From Nocardia rhizosphaerihabitans (GTDB lineage: Bacteria > Actinomycetota > Actinomycetes > Mycobacteriales > Mycobacteriaceae): DNA of 64,000 bases. This document shows, piece after piece, positions 16,966 through 26,684 of this stretch. The notes under the pieces are model-generated. The model saw nothing but the letters and a program-made list of their open reading frames with translations. It was not told the DNA's origin and searched no databases. The stretch covers positions 245,800 through 309,799 of the forward strand of contig NZ_BMNE01000003.1 of the NCBI RefSeq assembly GCF_014646295.1, given 5' to 3'. Made by a program: the position numbers and the translations under genes. Numbering within the stretch: the first letter of the stretch is position 1; each line of letters opens with the position of its first letter.

Positions 16966-18393
16966 TCAGCCCGCGCTCAGCGCTGCCGACGCGGCGTCGG
17001 CGACCGGTGCGGCCGCGGCGGGCGCGGCGAGGGTGGTGACCGCGTAGATGGCCCTGGCGAATTCGGTGAGGAAACGGTCCATGACCTCGGCGGGCAGACC
17101 GGCGGGGTAGCGGGTGGAGACGTAGAGACCCTCGGGGCCGCGCACGACCCAGAAGTACACCTCGTCGGTGGAGTACGAGACGGCACGCAGCGTACGTCCG
17201 CGCAGGTCGGCGACCAGTTCGTAGTCCGGGAGCATACGGATGTCGAGGAAGGAGGCGCCGAAGGTCGGGCCCTCGAGCGCGCCCGCCATCGCCAGCGACC
17301 GGCCCCACGAGGCGTCGTTGCAGACATGGGCGCGCTTGAGCGCGGCCCGGGTGACATCCAGGGCGACGGCCATATCGGCGCCCGCGGGCAAGGTGATGTC
17401 GACCGGGACGACATTGACGAACCACCCCATCGACTCGAGCCAGCTCAGATCGGGCCTGGTCGCGATCGGCATGATCGTGCGGAAACGGTCATCGCCGAAC
17501 ACTTCCCGCGACGCGGCGGCGAGCGCAGCGAAGACCGTCACCGAGAGCCGGTGCTTGATCCGCCCGAGCGACGCCTCCACCTCTTCGAGCTGCTCGAGGG
17601 TCAGCAGCGTGCGCGAGACACTGGGCTGGGCGTGCTCACCGTCGAGCTCGGCGACCATGCCCTCGGCGAAACGCGGCATGGGCGAGCCGGGCTCACCGAC
17701 GAAGTCGCGCCACACCGCGACGGCGGGGGAGTCGGGGGTGAGTTCCTCGGCCGCGGCGCGCTCGATGGCGGCGTAGTCGGCGGCGCTGCCGAAGGTGGCC
17801 GAATCGCGGATCTCGCCGCCGGTGCGCACAGCGGTGTAGAGGGTGCGCAGTTCGAGGATGAGCACGGCCTGCGAATAGGCGTCGAGCACCGAGTGGTCGG
17901 CGGCGACCAGGACAGTGAAGTCGTCGGTGTCGTGCGCGACGGTGGCCACCAGCAGGTGCGGCCACACCAGCGGGGAAAGCCGCAGTTCCAGTGTGCCGCA
18001 GAGGAACTCGTTGATCTGGTCGCCGTCGGTGAGATCGGCGACCGGAACGCAGGCCACCCGCACGGTGCCGGGGGCGGTGGTCACCCGGTGGTAGTCGCCG
18101 TCGCCGGTGGGGGCGACGGTGGTCCGGAATCCTTCGTGGCGGTCGTGCCACAGCTCGAGGGTCTTGGCCCACACCTGCGCGTCGAGCGGGGCGTCCATCT
18201 CGAAGATGGTGCCGATCCAGCGCCCGCGCCCCGGGGCGGGATCCTCGGGATCGAGGAAGCCGAGGTACTGGGAGTGGACGCTGGCGAGCGGGCGCTCGTC
18301 ATCGTACCAGGAACCGGGAGAAGCGAGTTCGGGCGTCCAGATGGACAGTGCGCCGGAGCGAATCCGGAATTCGGACAGGTGGGTGTATTCCAT
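16966..18393 (-). CDS. condensation-domain / PapA-like acyltransferase
   Basis: 475 residues, first gene of the acyl-glycoside operon. ATG 18393 has GAGGTGA upstream. The catalytic motif appears as LVAADHSVLDAYS around residue 168, HxxxD without the first His of HHxxxDG, as in PapA proteins and stand-alone condensation domains. A second conserved half contains SVTVFAALAAASREVFGDD and MGWFVNVVPVDI, matching the PapA pattern of a channel over the active site. In mycobacteria such enzymes acylate trehalose or phthiocerol lipids. The product here is unknown; no polyketide synthase is encoded in the window. Confidence 0.8.
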   Translation of the reverse strand: MEYTHLSEFRIRSGALSIWTPELASPGSWYDDERPLASVHSQYLGFLDPEDPAPGRGRWIGTIFEMDAPLDAQVWAKTLELWHDRHEGFRTTVAPTGDGDYHRVTTAPGTVRVACVPVADLTDGDQINEFLCGTLELRLSPLVWPHLLVATVAHDTDDFTVLVAADHSVLDAYSQAVLILELRTLYTAVRTGGEIRDSATFGSAADYAAIERAAAEELTPDSPAVAVWRDFVGEPGSPMPRFAEGMVAELDGEHAQPSVSRTLLTLEQLEEVEASLGRIKHRLSVTVFAALAAASREVFGDDRFRTIMPIATRPDLSWLESMGWFVNVVPVDITLPAGADMAVALDVTRAALKRAHVCNDASWGRSLAMAGALEGPTFGASFLDIRMLPDYELVADLRGRTLRAVSYSTDEVYFWVVRGPEGLYVSTRYPAGLPAEVMDRFLTEFARAIYAVTTLAAPAAAAPVADAASAALSAG

Positions 18394-18532
18394 GCGGGGG
18401 TCACCTCGGGGTGCAATGCAAGCCGAAAACGGCGCGAACGGGGAATGTCGGTGATCGCGGCCGCGTCACCGGATGTTGCTCTGGATCCCGCACCGGATGT
18501 AGCTGGCGAACCCTGGGCTATCCCGAGTCTAT

Positions 18533-18545
18533 AACTCTGAGAGTT
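18533..18545. promoter_or_regulatory. palindrome in promoter region of the acyl-glycoside operon
   Basis: AACTCT-G-AGAGTT, 140 bp upstream of the PapA-like start. On the minus strand a TATAGA hexamer follows immediately, so the palindrome would sit just ahead of a -10 box. The rest of 18394-18695 is relatively AT-rich promoter-like sequence without a gene. Confidence 0.4.
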
Positions 18546-18643
18546 TTCTGAAATACGCGTTAGTCACAACTGGCCTATGTGAAGAAGCTCACTTTCAAAT
18601 TGTGTCGGAACACCAGCGTAACCCGGCGCCCCTGAAGTAAGGG

Positions 18644-18661
18644 GGTTTCTGTTCAGAAACC
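18644..18661. terminator. inverted repeat downstream of the GH43-like gene
   Basis: GGTTTCTG and CAGAAACC separated by TT, 34 bp past the stop of the minus-strand GH43-like gene. It can fold as a 7-bp stem with a GTTC loop; it lacks a T-run and might instead be a protein-binding dyad. Confidence 0.35.
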
Positions 18662-18695
18662 TGCGCACGACGCCTGGAAGGGTTATGACCTGCGA

Positions 18696-19640
18696 TTATG
18701 GTGCTGCGGGAGCGCCGTATTCGGCGAGAACCGTGCCGTGCCGCACCACGCCGGACAGTCCGGGCAGCTCTGTGAGGGGTGACCAGGAGCGGAATCCGTC
18801 GTAGCTGTCGCTGAAGAAATAGCCGCCGTCCAGGTAGGCGTCGAGGTAGATCCGGTGCCCGCCGTCGGGCAGTCGGACCACCGACTGACCCTCGAGCGGT
18901 CCACCCCATCCGGCCCAATCGCCGGTCGCCACGAACGCATAGGGCCCGATCGGACGATCGGCCACGGCGAGTTCGATCACCTTGGAGTCCTCGTTCTTGA
19001 CGAACGCGAACACCTGCCCCGTCAGACGCACCAAGGTGGTGTCGATATAGCCGAGGGAACCCGGCTTGCCCGGGCTGAGCCCGAGCAGGGGAACCGGCGG
19101 CGCCCAGGTCGTGAATCCGGCGTCCAGGGGGACCACCAGGTGAGGGGTGAATCCGCGTCCCCAGGTGAGCGAGACGATGATGCCGACCTGGCCCGCCGCG
19201 TCGACATACCACTCCGGCGCCCAGGCGCCCTCGAGCCTGCCCGGCACGAGCATCGAGACATTGCCGAGGGCGGTCCAGGTGATCCGGTCCCGGCTGCGGG
19301 CCAGCCCGATCGCGGTGGCGTCCCCGGCGATCGTGTAGGTGAGGTAATAGGTGCCGTCGCTGTGCAGCAGGATGCTGGGATCGCGGACCAGGCCCGACGG
19401 CGGCGTGAACGCGTGCTCGCTGACGGCGGTGAAGTCGGTGCCGTCCGTCGATTCGTAGACGGCGAGGGTGGTGTCGCTGTCGGCGCGGAACGCGGTCATC
19501 GTGTACCGGACCGGTGCGCGGTCCGGGTCGGCCCCGACGCCGGGCCCGAGGGTGGACTGCGCACGCGCTGTGCCCGCGGCCAGCAGCGGCAGCCCGGCCA
19601 GCAGTGCGAGTGCGGATCTGCGGCCCACGGTCATCGTCAT
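18696..19640 (-). CDS. secreted GH43-like five-bladed propeller protein
   Basis: 314 residues. The N-terminus MTMTVGRRSALALLAGLPLLAAGTARAQ (first half twin-Arg-like, then hydrophobic, then ARA cleavage) predicts export. The mature chain has GH43/arabinanase-type features: a VRDPSILLHSDGTYYLTYT blade, an AWAPEWYVDAAGQV blade and LGYIDTTLVRLTG, the three places where GH43 enzymes carry catalytic Asp and Glu residues. It could cleave arabinan or galactan, possibly cell-wall arabinogalactan, but I cannot tell whether all three acids are in place. Stands alone with terminator-like repeat downstream. Confidence 0.7.
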   Translation of the reverse strand: MTMTVGRRSALALLAGLPLLAAGTARAQSTLGPGVGADPDRAPVRYTMTAFRADSDTTLAVYESTDGTDFTAVSEHAFTPPSGLVRDPSILLHSDGTYYLTYTIAGDATAIGLARSRDRITWTALGNVSMLVPGRLEGAWAPEWYVDAAGQVGIIVSLTWGRGFTPHLVVPLDAGFTTWAPPVPLLGLSPGKPGSLGYIDTTLVRLTGQVFAFVKNEDSKVIELAVADRPIGPYAFVATGDWAGWGGPLEGQSVVRLPDGGHRIYLDAYLDGGYFFSDSYDGFRSWSPLTELPGLSGVVRHGTVLAEYGAPAAP

Positions 19641-19690
19641 GAGCTGGGATTATCCGGCTGCAACAGCGCCGGAGACGGCAGGCGCGCCGG

Positions 19691-20380
19691 TCAGCCGCGG
19701 GCGTTCACCGGTTCCGCGTCCGGAGTAGATGCCTGGGCGGGTGCCAGCGGCATCCGGGCGTCCAGGACCAGACCCAGCAGGCCGATGGACAGGCAGACGG
19801 CCGACACGGTGACGGCGATCGGACTGGTCTCGCCCGCCAGGGAGCCGGCGAGGATCACCGTCGAGATCGTGCCGGGCGCCGAGCCGGCGAGCGTGGCGAC
19901 CAGATAGGGCAGCACCTTCACCGAGGACAGACCGCAGCAGTAGTTGACGATCGAGAACGGCGCCATCGGGATCATCCGCAGGGCGGCGACCGCCAGCCAG
20001 CCGCGCTGAGCCAGCCGGGCATCGATCGCCCGGACCGCGGGATGGTTCAGGTGGTCGGCGACCCTGGCCCGCCCCACCGCCCTGACCCCCAGCAAGGCGA
20101 GCGTCGCACTGACTCCGGTCGCGCCCAGCGCGATGACCGAACCGAGGACCGGGCCGAACAACACCCCGCTGGTCACGGTCAGGACCGTGCGCGGCACCGG
20201 GGCCACCGCGACGAGCGCATAGAAGAGGAAGAACAACACCGGCAGCAGCGGCCCCGCGCCACCCGCCCACGCCCTGATCTGCTGCGGACCGGGCAGCGGA
20301 ACCAGCATCGCCACCACGAACAGCACGGCGATCCCGGCCAGGGCCATGAGCAGGCGCGGGGATCGGATCAGTCGAGACAC
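19691..20380 (-). CDS. TVP38/TMEM64 family (VTT-domain) membrane protein
   Basis: 229-residue integral membrane protein with about five hydrophobic segments. The central VTT/SNARE-associated region is recognisable: VAPVPRTVLTVTSGVLFGP, GRARVADHL, then VAALRMIPMAPFSIVNYCCG with the conserved R-x-x-P-x-x-P-F pattern. Bacterial members are related to the DedA proteins thought to handle lipid-carrier movement, but the function of this branch is not settled. Convergent context: nothing obvious is coupled; mutA is divergent from it by about 180 bp. Confidence 0.88.
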   Translation of the reverse strand: MSRLIRSPRLLMALAGIAVLFVVAMLVPLPGPQQIRAWAGGAGPLLPVLFFLFYALVAVAPVPRTVLTVTSGVLFGPVLGSVIALGATGVSATLALLGVRAVGRARVADHLNHPAVRAIDARLAQRGWLAVAALRMIPMAPFSIVNYCCGLSSVKVLPYLVATLAGSAPGTISTVILAGSLAGETSPIAVTVSAVCLSIGLLGLVLDARMPLAPAQASTPDAEPVNARG

Positions 20381-20557
20381 CGCGCAAGCGTACCGGCCGG
20401 TAGGGGATGGCCCCAGCGAGCGGACAGGGTGTCACAGTTAGCATCATGGATGAACCGGACACATCCTGGTTCGCCGCAGTATCCGCTGCTGGGCTGATGC
20501 TGCCGGATCGGCAGTGCACCGGGGTGCGGTCGTCGAATGGAAGAGAGAACAGCAGCT

Positions 20558-22429
20558 ATGCCGATTGGTTCAGAGTCCGGGGCGGGGCTCGCACCGGATC
20601 CGGTGCCCGAGTACGCCGCATGGCGCAAGGGCGTGGCGGGCGTGCTGGCCAAAGCGCGACGGGTCGAGGCTGCCGAGCTCCCCGCGGAGCCCGAGCATCT
20701 GCTCGACGAGACCACCTATGACGGGCTCACCATCGCCCCGCTCTACACCCGCCGCGACGAGCTGCCCGAGCAGCCGCTGCCCGGCGCGTTCCCGTTCGTT
20801 CGTGGTGGTAGTGCCACCCGCGACCCGCAGCGCGGCTGGTTCGTCGCCGCCTTCGCCGGTTCGGCGGACGCCGCGGCCACCAACCGGACGATCCTGTCCT
20901 GGCTGGAGAACGGCGTCAGCGCCGTCTCGCTCGGGGTGGGCGCCGACGGCGTCGCGATCGCCGACATCCCCACCGCGCTGAGCGGACTGCTCTTCGAACT
21001 GGCCCCGCTGACCCTGGTCGCGGGCGCCGACGTCGACGCCGCCGCCGACCAGGTCTTCACGCTGCTCGACGGCTACCAGCTCGCCGACCGCACCGAGATC
21101 CAGGTCGGGCTCGGTGCCGCCCCGCTGACGAGCGCGTTCGCCGGTACCGCCGACATCGACACCGATCAGGCCGTCGCGCTGGCGACCCGCGTGATCGCCC
21201 GCCCGGAGACGGTGCGCGCGATCACGGTGGACGGCACCGCCTTCCACAACGCCGGCGCCGCCGACGCCCAGGAACTCGGCGCGTCCGTCGCCGCCGGTCT
21301 GGCCTACCTGCGTGCGCTGACCGCCGCGGGGGTCGACATCGCCGACGCGTTCGGTCAGCTCGAGTTCCGCTTCGCGGCCACCGACGACCAGTTCGCCACC
21401 ATCGCGAAATTCCGTGCCGCCCGGCGCCTCTGGGCCCGCGTCGCCCACGTGTGCGGTGCGCCCGCCTTCGGCGCCGCCCCGCAGCACGCGGTCACCTCGG
21501 CCGCGATGATGACCCAGCGCGATCCGTGGGTGAACCTGCTGCGCACCACCCTGGCGGCCTTCGGCGCCGGTGTCGGTGGCGCCGACTCGGTCACCGTGCT
21601 GCCCTTCGATTCCGCGCTGCCGACCGGCGAACTCGGTGTGTCGCAGTCGTTCTCGGACCGCATGGCCCGCAATATCCAGCTGCTGCTGCTCGAGGAATCG
21701 CGCCTCGGTCACGTCCAGGACCCGGCCGCAGGCTCCTGGTACGTCGACTCGCTGACCGACGAACTGGCTGCCAAGGCCTGGGAGTTCATGCAGGAGATCG
21801 AGGCCGCCGGCGGTTATCCCGCCGCGCTCGCCGCCGGTCTGGTCGCCGAGCGCATCGCCGAGACGGCGGCTACCCGCGCCGCCGACATCGCGCACCGCAA
21901 GACCGCGGTCACCGGTGTCAACGAATTCCCCAACCTCGCCGAAACGCCGCTGTCGGAGCAGGCACGCGCCGATGTCTCGGTCGCCCGCTACGGCGCCGCG
22001 TTCGAGTCGCTGCGTAACCGGTCCGACGCCTACCTCGCGGCCAACGGCGCCCGCCCGAAGGCGCTGATCGTGCCGCTCGGCCTGGTCGCCGAACACAACG
22101 CGCGCACCATCTTCACCGCGAACGTGCTGGCCTCCGGCGGCATCGAGTCGGTCAACCCCGGCCCGCTGACCGTAGACGGGATCGCCGCCGCCGCTGCCGA
22201 GTCCGGCGCGCGGATCGCGGTCCTGTGCGGCGCGGACAAGCGCTACGGTGAGGAAGCGGGCGCCGCGGTCGACGCGTTGCGCGCCGCGGGGATCGACACG
22301 GTACTGCTGGCCGGGCCGGAGAAGTCGGTCGCGCAGTACAGCGGTACACAGCGTCCCGACGGGTACCTGACCCTGCGCATCGACGCGGTCGCGGTCCTGT
22401 CGCAGCTGCTGGAGAAGGTGGGAGCCTGA
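20558..22429 (+). CDS. mutA: methylmalonyl-CoA mutase small subunit
   Basis: 623-residue beta subunit of the heterodimeric adenosylcobalamin-dependent mutase linking propionyl-CoA to succinyl-CoA. It has the mutase TIM-barrel but a degenerate cobalamin domain, as expected for MutA: FPFVRGG near the start, [39 protein letters not shown] and [20 protein letters not shown]; the C-terminal domain lacks DxHxxG. The chosen ATG has GGAAGAGAG upstream; an in-frame ATG at 20537 would add seven residues. The stop overlaps the mutB ATG by one base. No cobalamin riboswitch is visible in the short upstream gap. Confidence 0.95.
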   Translation: MPIGSESGAGLAPDPVPEYAAWRKGVAGVLAKARRVEAAELPAEPEHLLDETTYDGLTIAPLYTRRDELPEQPLPGAFPFVRGGSATRDPQRGWFVAAFAGSADAAATNRTILSWLENGVSAVSLGVGADGVAIADIPTALSGLLFELAPLTLVAGADVDAAADQVFTLLDGYQLADRTEIQVGLGAAPLTSAFAGTADIDTDQAVALATRVIARPETVRAITVDGTAFHNAGAADAQELGASVAAGLAYLRALTAAGVDIADAFGQLEFRFAATDDQFATIAKFRAARRLWARVAHVCGAPAFGAAPQHAVTSAAMMTQRDPWVNLLRTTLAAFGAGVGGADSVTVLPFDSALPTGELGVSQSFSDRMARNIQLLLLEESRLGHVQDPAAGSWYVDSLTDELAAKAWEFMQEIEAAGGYPAALAAGLVAERIAETAATRAADIAHRKTAVTGVNEFPNLAETPLSEQARADVSVARYGAAFESLRNRSDAYLAANGARPKALIVPLGLVAEHNARTIFTANVLASGGIESVNPGPLTVDGIAAAAAESGARIAVLCGADKRYGEEAGAAVDALRAAGIDTVLLAGPEKSVAQYSGTQRPDGYLTLRIDAVAVLSQLLEKVGA

Positions 22430-24693
22430 TGACCACATCCGATATCGAGCACCTGATCGGCAGTTTCGCCGAGGTGCCGCTCACCGAGCGCGCGCCCGAG
22501 GCCGCCGAAGTGGACGACGCGCAGGTGAAGGAGTTCGTGGCCGAGGCCGCCGCGGCCAACCACACCACCGCCGACCAGCTCACCTGGGCCACGCCCGAGG
22601 GCATCGACGTGCCGCCGGTGTTCACCAAGGCCGACCGGGATGCCGTTGTCGCGCAGGGTTATCCGCTGGACACGGTGCCCGGTGTGGCGCCGTTCCTGCG
22701 TGGCCCCTACCCGACCATGTACGTCAACCAGCCGTGGACCATCCGCCAGTACGCGGGCTTCTCCACCGCCGCCGACTCCAACGCCTTCTACCGCCGCAAC
22801 CTGCAGGCCGGTCAGAAGGGCCTGTCGGTCGCCTTCGACCTCGCCACCCACCGTGGCTACGACTCCGATCACCCGCGCGTGCAGGGTGACGTCGGTATGG
22901 CCGGTGTCGCGATCGACTCCATCCTGGACATGCGCCAGCTCTTCGACCAGATCCCCCTGGATCAGGTGTCGGTGTCGATGACCATGAACGGCGCGGTGCT
23001 GCCGATCCTGGCGCTCTATGTCGTCGCCGCGGAGGAGCAGGGCGTCACGCCCGAGCAGCTGGCCGGAACCATTCAGAACGACATTCTGAAAGAGTTCATG
23101 GTCCGCAACACCTACATCTACCCGCCCAAGCCCTCGATGCGGATCATCTCCGACATCTTCGCCTTCACCAGCGCGAAGATGCCGAAGTTCAACTCGATCT
23201 CCATCTCGGGCTATCACATCCAAGAGGCCGGTGCGACCGCCGATCTGGAGCTGGCCTACACCCTGGCCGACGGTGTGGAGTACATCCGCGCCGGTATCGC
23301 GGCGGGCATGGATGTCGATAAGTTCGCTCCGCGCCTGTCGTTCTTCTGGGCCATCGGCATGAACTTCTTCATGGAGGTCGCCAAGCTGCGCGCGGGCCGC
23401 CTGCTGTGGAGCGAGCTGGTTTCGAAGTTCGAGCCCAAGAGCGCGAAATCGCTGTCGCTGCGCACTCATTCGCAGACCTCGGGCTGGTCGCTGACCGCGC
23501 AGGACGCCTACAACAATGTGGCGCGCACCTGCATCGAGGCGATGGCCGCGACCCAGGGCCACACCCAGTCGCTGCACACCAACGCCCTCGACGAGGCGCT
23601 GGCCCTGCCGACGGACTTCTCCGCCCGCATCGCCCGCAACACCCAGCTGCTGATCCAGCAGGAGTCCAACACCACGCGCCCGATCGACCCGTGGGGCGGC
23701 TCGTACTACGTCGAGTGGCTCACCCACCAGCTCGCCGAGCGGGCCCGCGCGCACATCGCCGAGGTGGAGGCGCACGGCGGTATGGCACAGGCGATTTCGG
23801 AAGGCATTCCGAAGCTGCGCATCGAAGAGGCCGCCGCCCGCACCCAGGCGCGCATCGACACCGGCCAGCAGCCGGTGATCGGCGTGAACAAGTACCAGGT
23901 CGAAGAGGACCACGAGGTCGAGGTCCTCAAGGTCGAGAACTCGCGCGTGCGCGCCGAGCAGATCGAGAAGCTGGAACGCCTTCGCGCCGAACGTGATTCG
24001 GTCGCCGTGGAGGCCGCGCTGGCCAACCTGACCCGCGCCGCCGCCGCCACCGAGGGCGGGATGGAGAACAACCTGCTCGCCCTGGCCATCGACGCCGCCC
24101 GCGCCAAGGCCACCGTCGGTGAGATCTCCGACGCACTGGAGAAGGTGTACGGCCGCCATCAGGCCGAAATCCGTACGCTCTCCGGTGTGTACCGAGACGA
24201 AGCAGGCAAGGCATCCAACATCGGCGCGGCCATCGCGCTCGTCGAGGAGTTCGCCGAGGCCGAGGGCCGTCGTCCCCGCATCCTGGTCGCCAAGATGGGC
24301 CAGGACGGCCACGACCGCGGTCAGAAGGTGATCGCCACGGCGTTCGCCGACCTCGGCATGGACGTCGACGTGGGCCCGCTGTTCCAGACCCCCGAAGAGG
24401 TGGCGCGCCAGGCGGCCGACAACGACGTGCACATCGTCGGTGTCTCCTCGCTGGCCGCGGGTCACCTCACGCTGGTGCCGGCCCTGCGGCAGGCACTGGC
24501 CGATGTCGGTCGCCCCGACATCATGGTCATCGTCGGCGGCGTCATCCCGCCCGGTGACTTCGACGAGCTCTACGAGGCAGGCGCGGCGGCGATCTTCCCG
24601 CCCGGCACCGTGATCGCCGACGCCGCCATCGACCTGCTGAAGAAGCTGGCCGCCTCCCTCGGCCACGAGATCGGCGGCGGCACAGCCGAATGA
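22429..24693 (+). CDS. mutB: methylmalonyl-CoA mutase large subunit
   Basis: 754-residue catalytic subunit. The substrate barrel contains [38 protein letters not shown] and [10 protein letters not shown]; the C-terminal cobalamin-binding domain has QDGHDRG with His628 as the lower axial cobalt ligand, followed by [10 protein letters not shown] and [11 protein letters not shown] strands. The length and both domains are complete. It is translationally coupled to mutA (1-bp overlap) and to meaB (ATGA overlap), giving the usual actinobacterial mutA-mutB-meaB unit for propionate, odd-chain fatty acid, cholesterol and branched amino acid catabolism or for methylmalonyl-CoA supply. Confidence 0.97.
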   Translation: MTTSDIEHLIGSFAEVPLTERAPEAAEVDDAQVKEFVAEAAAANHTTADQLTWATPEGIDVPPVFTKADRDAVVAQGYPLDTVPGVAPFLRGPYPTMYVNQPWTIRQYAGFSTAADSNAFYRRNLQAGQKGLSVAFDLATHRGYDSDHPRVQGDVGMAGVAIDSILDMRQLFDQIPLDQVSVSMTMNGAVLPILALYVVAAEEQGVTPEQLAGTIQNDILKEFMVRNTYIYPPKPSMRIISDIFAFTSAKMPKFNSISISGYHIQEAGATADLELAYTLADGVEYIRAGIAAGMDVDKFAPRLSFFWAIGMNFFMEVAKLRAGRLLWSELVSKFEPKSAKSLSLRTHSQTSGWSLTAQDAYNNVARTCIEAMAATQGHTQSLHTNALDEALALPTDFSARIARNTQLLIQQESNTTRPIDPWGGSYYVEWLTHQLAERARAHIAEVEAHGGMAQAISEGIPKLRIEEAAARTQARIDTGQQPVIGVNKYQVEEDHEVEVLKVENSRVRAEQIEKLERLRAERDSVAVEAALANLTRAAAATEGGMENNLLALAIDAARAKATVGEISDALEKVYGRHQAEIRTLSGVYRDEAGKASNIGAAIALVEEFAEAEGRRPRILVAKMGQDGHDRGQKVIATAFADLGMDVDVGPLFQTPEEVARQAADNDVHIVGVSSLAAGHLTLVPALRQALADVGRPDIMVIVGGVIPPGDFDELYEAGAAAIFPPGTVIADAAIDLLKKLAASLGHEIGGGTAE

Positions 24694-25784
24694 GCGACGC
24701 CGCACACACGGCCGGGGGTGGCCAGGCCCACCCCCGGATCGGCACCACCGCGGGTGTCGGTGCCCCGCGTAACGGCGACCGGACCGTCACCGGCGTCCGC
24801 CGCACCATCGACGTCGACGCGCTCGCCGACGAGGTGAAGGCCGGTCAGCGCTCGGCGCTGGCCCGCGCGATCACCCTGGTGGAATCCACCCGCGCCGACC
24901 ACCGCGAACTGGCTCAGCAGTTGCTGCTGCGGCTGGGGACCGAGCCGGGCACCGTGGTGTCCAACCGGGTCGGCATCACCGGTGTCCCCGGCGTCGGCAA
25001 GTCGACGTTCATCGACGCGCTCGGCATGTATCTGCTCGGCAAGGGGCATCGGGTCGCGGTTCTGGCCGTCGACCCGTCCTCGACCCGCACGGGCGGTTCG
25101 ATCCTCGGCGACAAGACCCGCATGGCCAGGTTGTCGCTGGAAGCCGACGCGTTCATCCGGCCCTCGCCCACCGCGGGCACCCTCGGCGGTGTCGCCAAGG
25201 CCACCCGCGAGACCATCGTGCTGCTCGAGGCGGCCGGTTACGACGTGATCCTGGTCGAGACCGTCGGTGTCGGCCAGTCCGAGGTCACCGTCGCCAACAT
25301 GGTCGACGTCTTCTGCTTCCTCACCCTCGCCCGCACCGGTGACCAGCTGCAGGGCATCAAGAAGGGCGTGCTGGAACTGGCCGAGCTCGTCGCGGTCAAC
25401 AAGGCCGACGGCAAGCACGAGATGGAAGCCAAGAGCGCGGCGCGCGAACTCCAAGGCGCCCTGCGGCTGATCCACCCGCACGACGCCCTCTGGCGTCCAC
25501 CCGTGCTCACCATGAGCGGTCTGGAAGGCCAGGGCCTGGACAAGTTCTGGGACACCGTCCTCGAGCATCGCCGCGTCCTCACCGAGGCGGGGGAGTTCGC
25601 CGAGAAGCGCCGCCGTCAGCAGGTCGACTGGACCTGGACCATGGTCCACGACCAGATCCTGCGCCGCCTCGCCGACAACCCGGCCGTGAAATCCGTTCGC
25701 GCCCAAGTCGAATCCGCCGTCCGCGACGGCACCCTCACCCCGGCGCTGGCCGCCGAACAAATCCTCAGCGCCTTCGACGCCTGA
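24690..25784 (+). CDS. meaB: MeaB-type G3E GTPase chaperone of methylmalonyl-CoA mutase
   Basis: 364-residue P-loop GTPase of the MeaB/ArgK group. Walker [10 protein letters not shown] at 98-106, the Mg-binding [22 protein letters not shown] region, [14 protein letters not shown] (switch/Walker B) and NKADGK base-recognition motif are present. MeaB gates cofactor loading onto the mutase and rescues enzyme with oxidised cobalamin. Its ATG overlaps the mutB stop. A C-terminal helical arm of about 40 residues mediates dimerisation in known homologues. Confidence 0.96.
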   Translation: MSDAAHTAGGGQAHPRIGTTAGVGAPRNGDRTVTGVRRTIDVDALADEVKAGQRSALARAITLVESTRADHRELAQQLLLRLGTEPGTVVSNRVGITGVPGVGKSTFIDALGMYLLGKGHRVAVLAVDPSSTRTGGSILGDKTRMARLSLEADAFIRPSPTAGTLGGVAKATRETIVLLEAAGYDVILVETVGVGQSEVTVANMVDVFCFLTLARTGDQLQGIKKGVLELAELVAVNKADGKHEMEAKSAARELQGALRLIHPHDALWRPPVLTMSGLEGQGLDKFWDTVLEHRRVLTEAGEFAEKRRRQQVDWTWTMVHDQILRRLADNPAVKSVRAQVESAVRDGTLTPALAAEQILSAFDA

Positions 25785-25794
25785 CCAGAATTTT

Positions 25795-25811
25795 CGCAAC
25801 CAGGGGTTGCG
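25795..25811 (+). terminator. hairpin after meaB
   Basis: CGCAACC-AGG-GGTTGCG, a perfect 7-bp stem with a 3-nt loop 11 bp after the meaB stop, preceded by TTTT. A likely end point for the mut operon before the arsR promoter. Confidence 0.45.
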
Positions 25812-25830
25812 CGAACTCTCGTCGGCGTGA

Positions 25831-25854
25831 ATACTTAGGTATGTGCCTAAGTAT
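25831..25854. promoter_or_regulatory. ArsR operator spanning the arsR start codon
   Basis: Perfect 9-bp inverted repeat ATACTTAGG-N6-CCTAAGTAT. The GTG start at 25843 lies in the spacer. TACTTA (25832-25837) sits where a -10 box would be for a leaderless transcript beginning at the GTG. A dyad of this kind is typical for autoregulated ArsR repressors. Confidence 0.7.
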
Positions 25855-26208
25855 TCATCAGGTGAGCCGGACGGGGGACTCGACAGTGTCTTCCGAGCGC
25901 TGGCGGATCCGACTCGGCGGGCGATCGTCGAACGGCTCGCTCGGGGCCCCGCGTCGGTGTCGGATCTCGCGGCACCGTTCGAGGTCGCGCTGCCGACCAT
26001 CGTGCAGCACCTGAAGGCGCTGGAAGCGGGACAGCTCGTCAGCTCGGCCAAGATCGGGCGCGTGCGCACCTACCAACTGGTGCCAGGGGCCTTCGGGATC
26101 GCGATCGACTGGTTGCGGCAGCAGCGGCCACCGGCCGAACGGCAGCTGGACCGGCTCACGGCACTACTCACGGAATCAGCGAACAACACAGAGGGAGAAC
26201 GACAATGA
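25843..26208 (+). CDS. ArsR-family transcriptional repressor
   Basis: 121 residues, winged helix: VFRALADPTRRAIVERLARG, then recognition helix FEVALPTIVQHLKALEAGQLV. No metal-binding Cys pair is present, so it belongs to the metal-independent group usually paired with a SRPBCC/AHSA1 gene. GTG 25843 is the only initiation codon in frame ahead of the helix-turn-helix; there is no Shine-Dalgarno and the operator overlaps the start, so translation is probably leaderless. The stop overlaps the next start as ATGA. Confidence 0.9.
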   Translation: MPKYSSGEPDGGLDSVFRALADPTRRAIVERLARGPASVSDLAAPFEVALPTIVQHLKALEAGQLVSSAKIGRVRTYQLVPGAFGIAIDWLRQQRPPAERQLDRLTALLTESANNTEGERQ

Positions 26209-26678
26209 CCGACACCGCTACCCGTTCCATCGCCCACGCGCAGTTCACCATCGAGCGCGAGGTACCCGTCGCCCCGGCCGTCGTGTTCCAGGCGTTCGCC
26301 GACCCCACCGTCAAGAGCAAGTGGTTCGGCGGCGAAGAAGGCTGGGAACAGGGCGAGGTCTCCGCCGACTTCCGCGTCGGCGGCGTCGAGATCAACGAGG
26401 GCACCTTCCAGGGGACGATGACCTCCCGTTTCGTCGCCACCTACACCGACATCGTCGACAACGAACGCCTCGTCTACACCTACGACATGTGGCTCAACGG
26501 CGCCCACATCTCCACCTCGGTCGCCACCTGGGAATTCGAGCCGACCACCACCGGCACCAAGCTCACCCTCGTCGAATTCGGCGCCCACCTCGACGGCCAC
26601 GACACCGGCGCCCAGCGCGAGGAAGGCACCCGCGAGCTCGTCGCGGCCCTGGCGAAGTACCTCGAATCCGTCGCCTGA
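26205..26678 (+). CDS. SRPBCC/AHSA1-family protein
   Basis: 157-residue START/Bet v1-like hydrophobic-pocket protein. The segment PAVVFQAFADPTVKSKWFGG near the start and the FQGTMTSRFVATYTDIVDNERLVYTY region are characteristic of AHSA1-type proteins encoded with ArsR repressors. It is coupled to arsR by an ATGA overlap and therefore under the same operator. The ligand and role are unknown; pairs like this are generally thought to bind or detoxify small hydrophobic molecules. Confidence 0.9.
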   Translation: MTDTATRSIAHAQFTIEREVPVAPAVVFQAFADPTVKSKWFGGEEGWEQGEVSADFRVGGVEINEGTFQGTMTSRFVATYTDIVDNERLVYTYDMWLNGAHISTSVATWEFEPTTTGTKLTLVEFGAHLDGHDTGAQREEGTRELVAALAKYLESVA

Positions 26679-26684
26679 CGCGGC

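Noticed and set aside
20444..20557. Possible upstream ORF (MDEPDTSWFAAV...) before mutA
   Set aside because: It has no stop before mutA and no conserved pattern; no cobalamin riboswitch elements were seen either.
22243..24705. 820-codon open frame antisense to mutB
   Set aside because: Shadow of mutB; no family motifs and no ribosome site.
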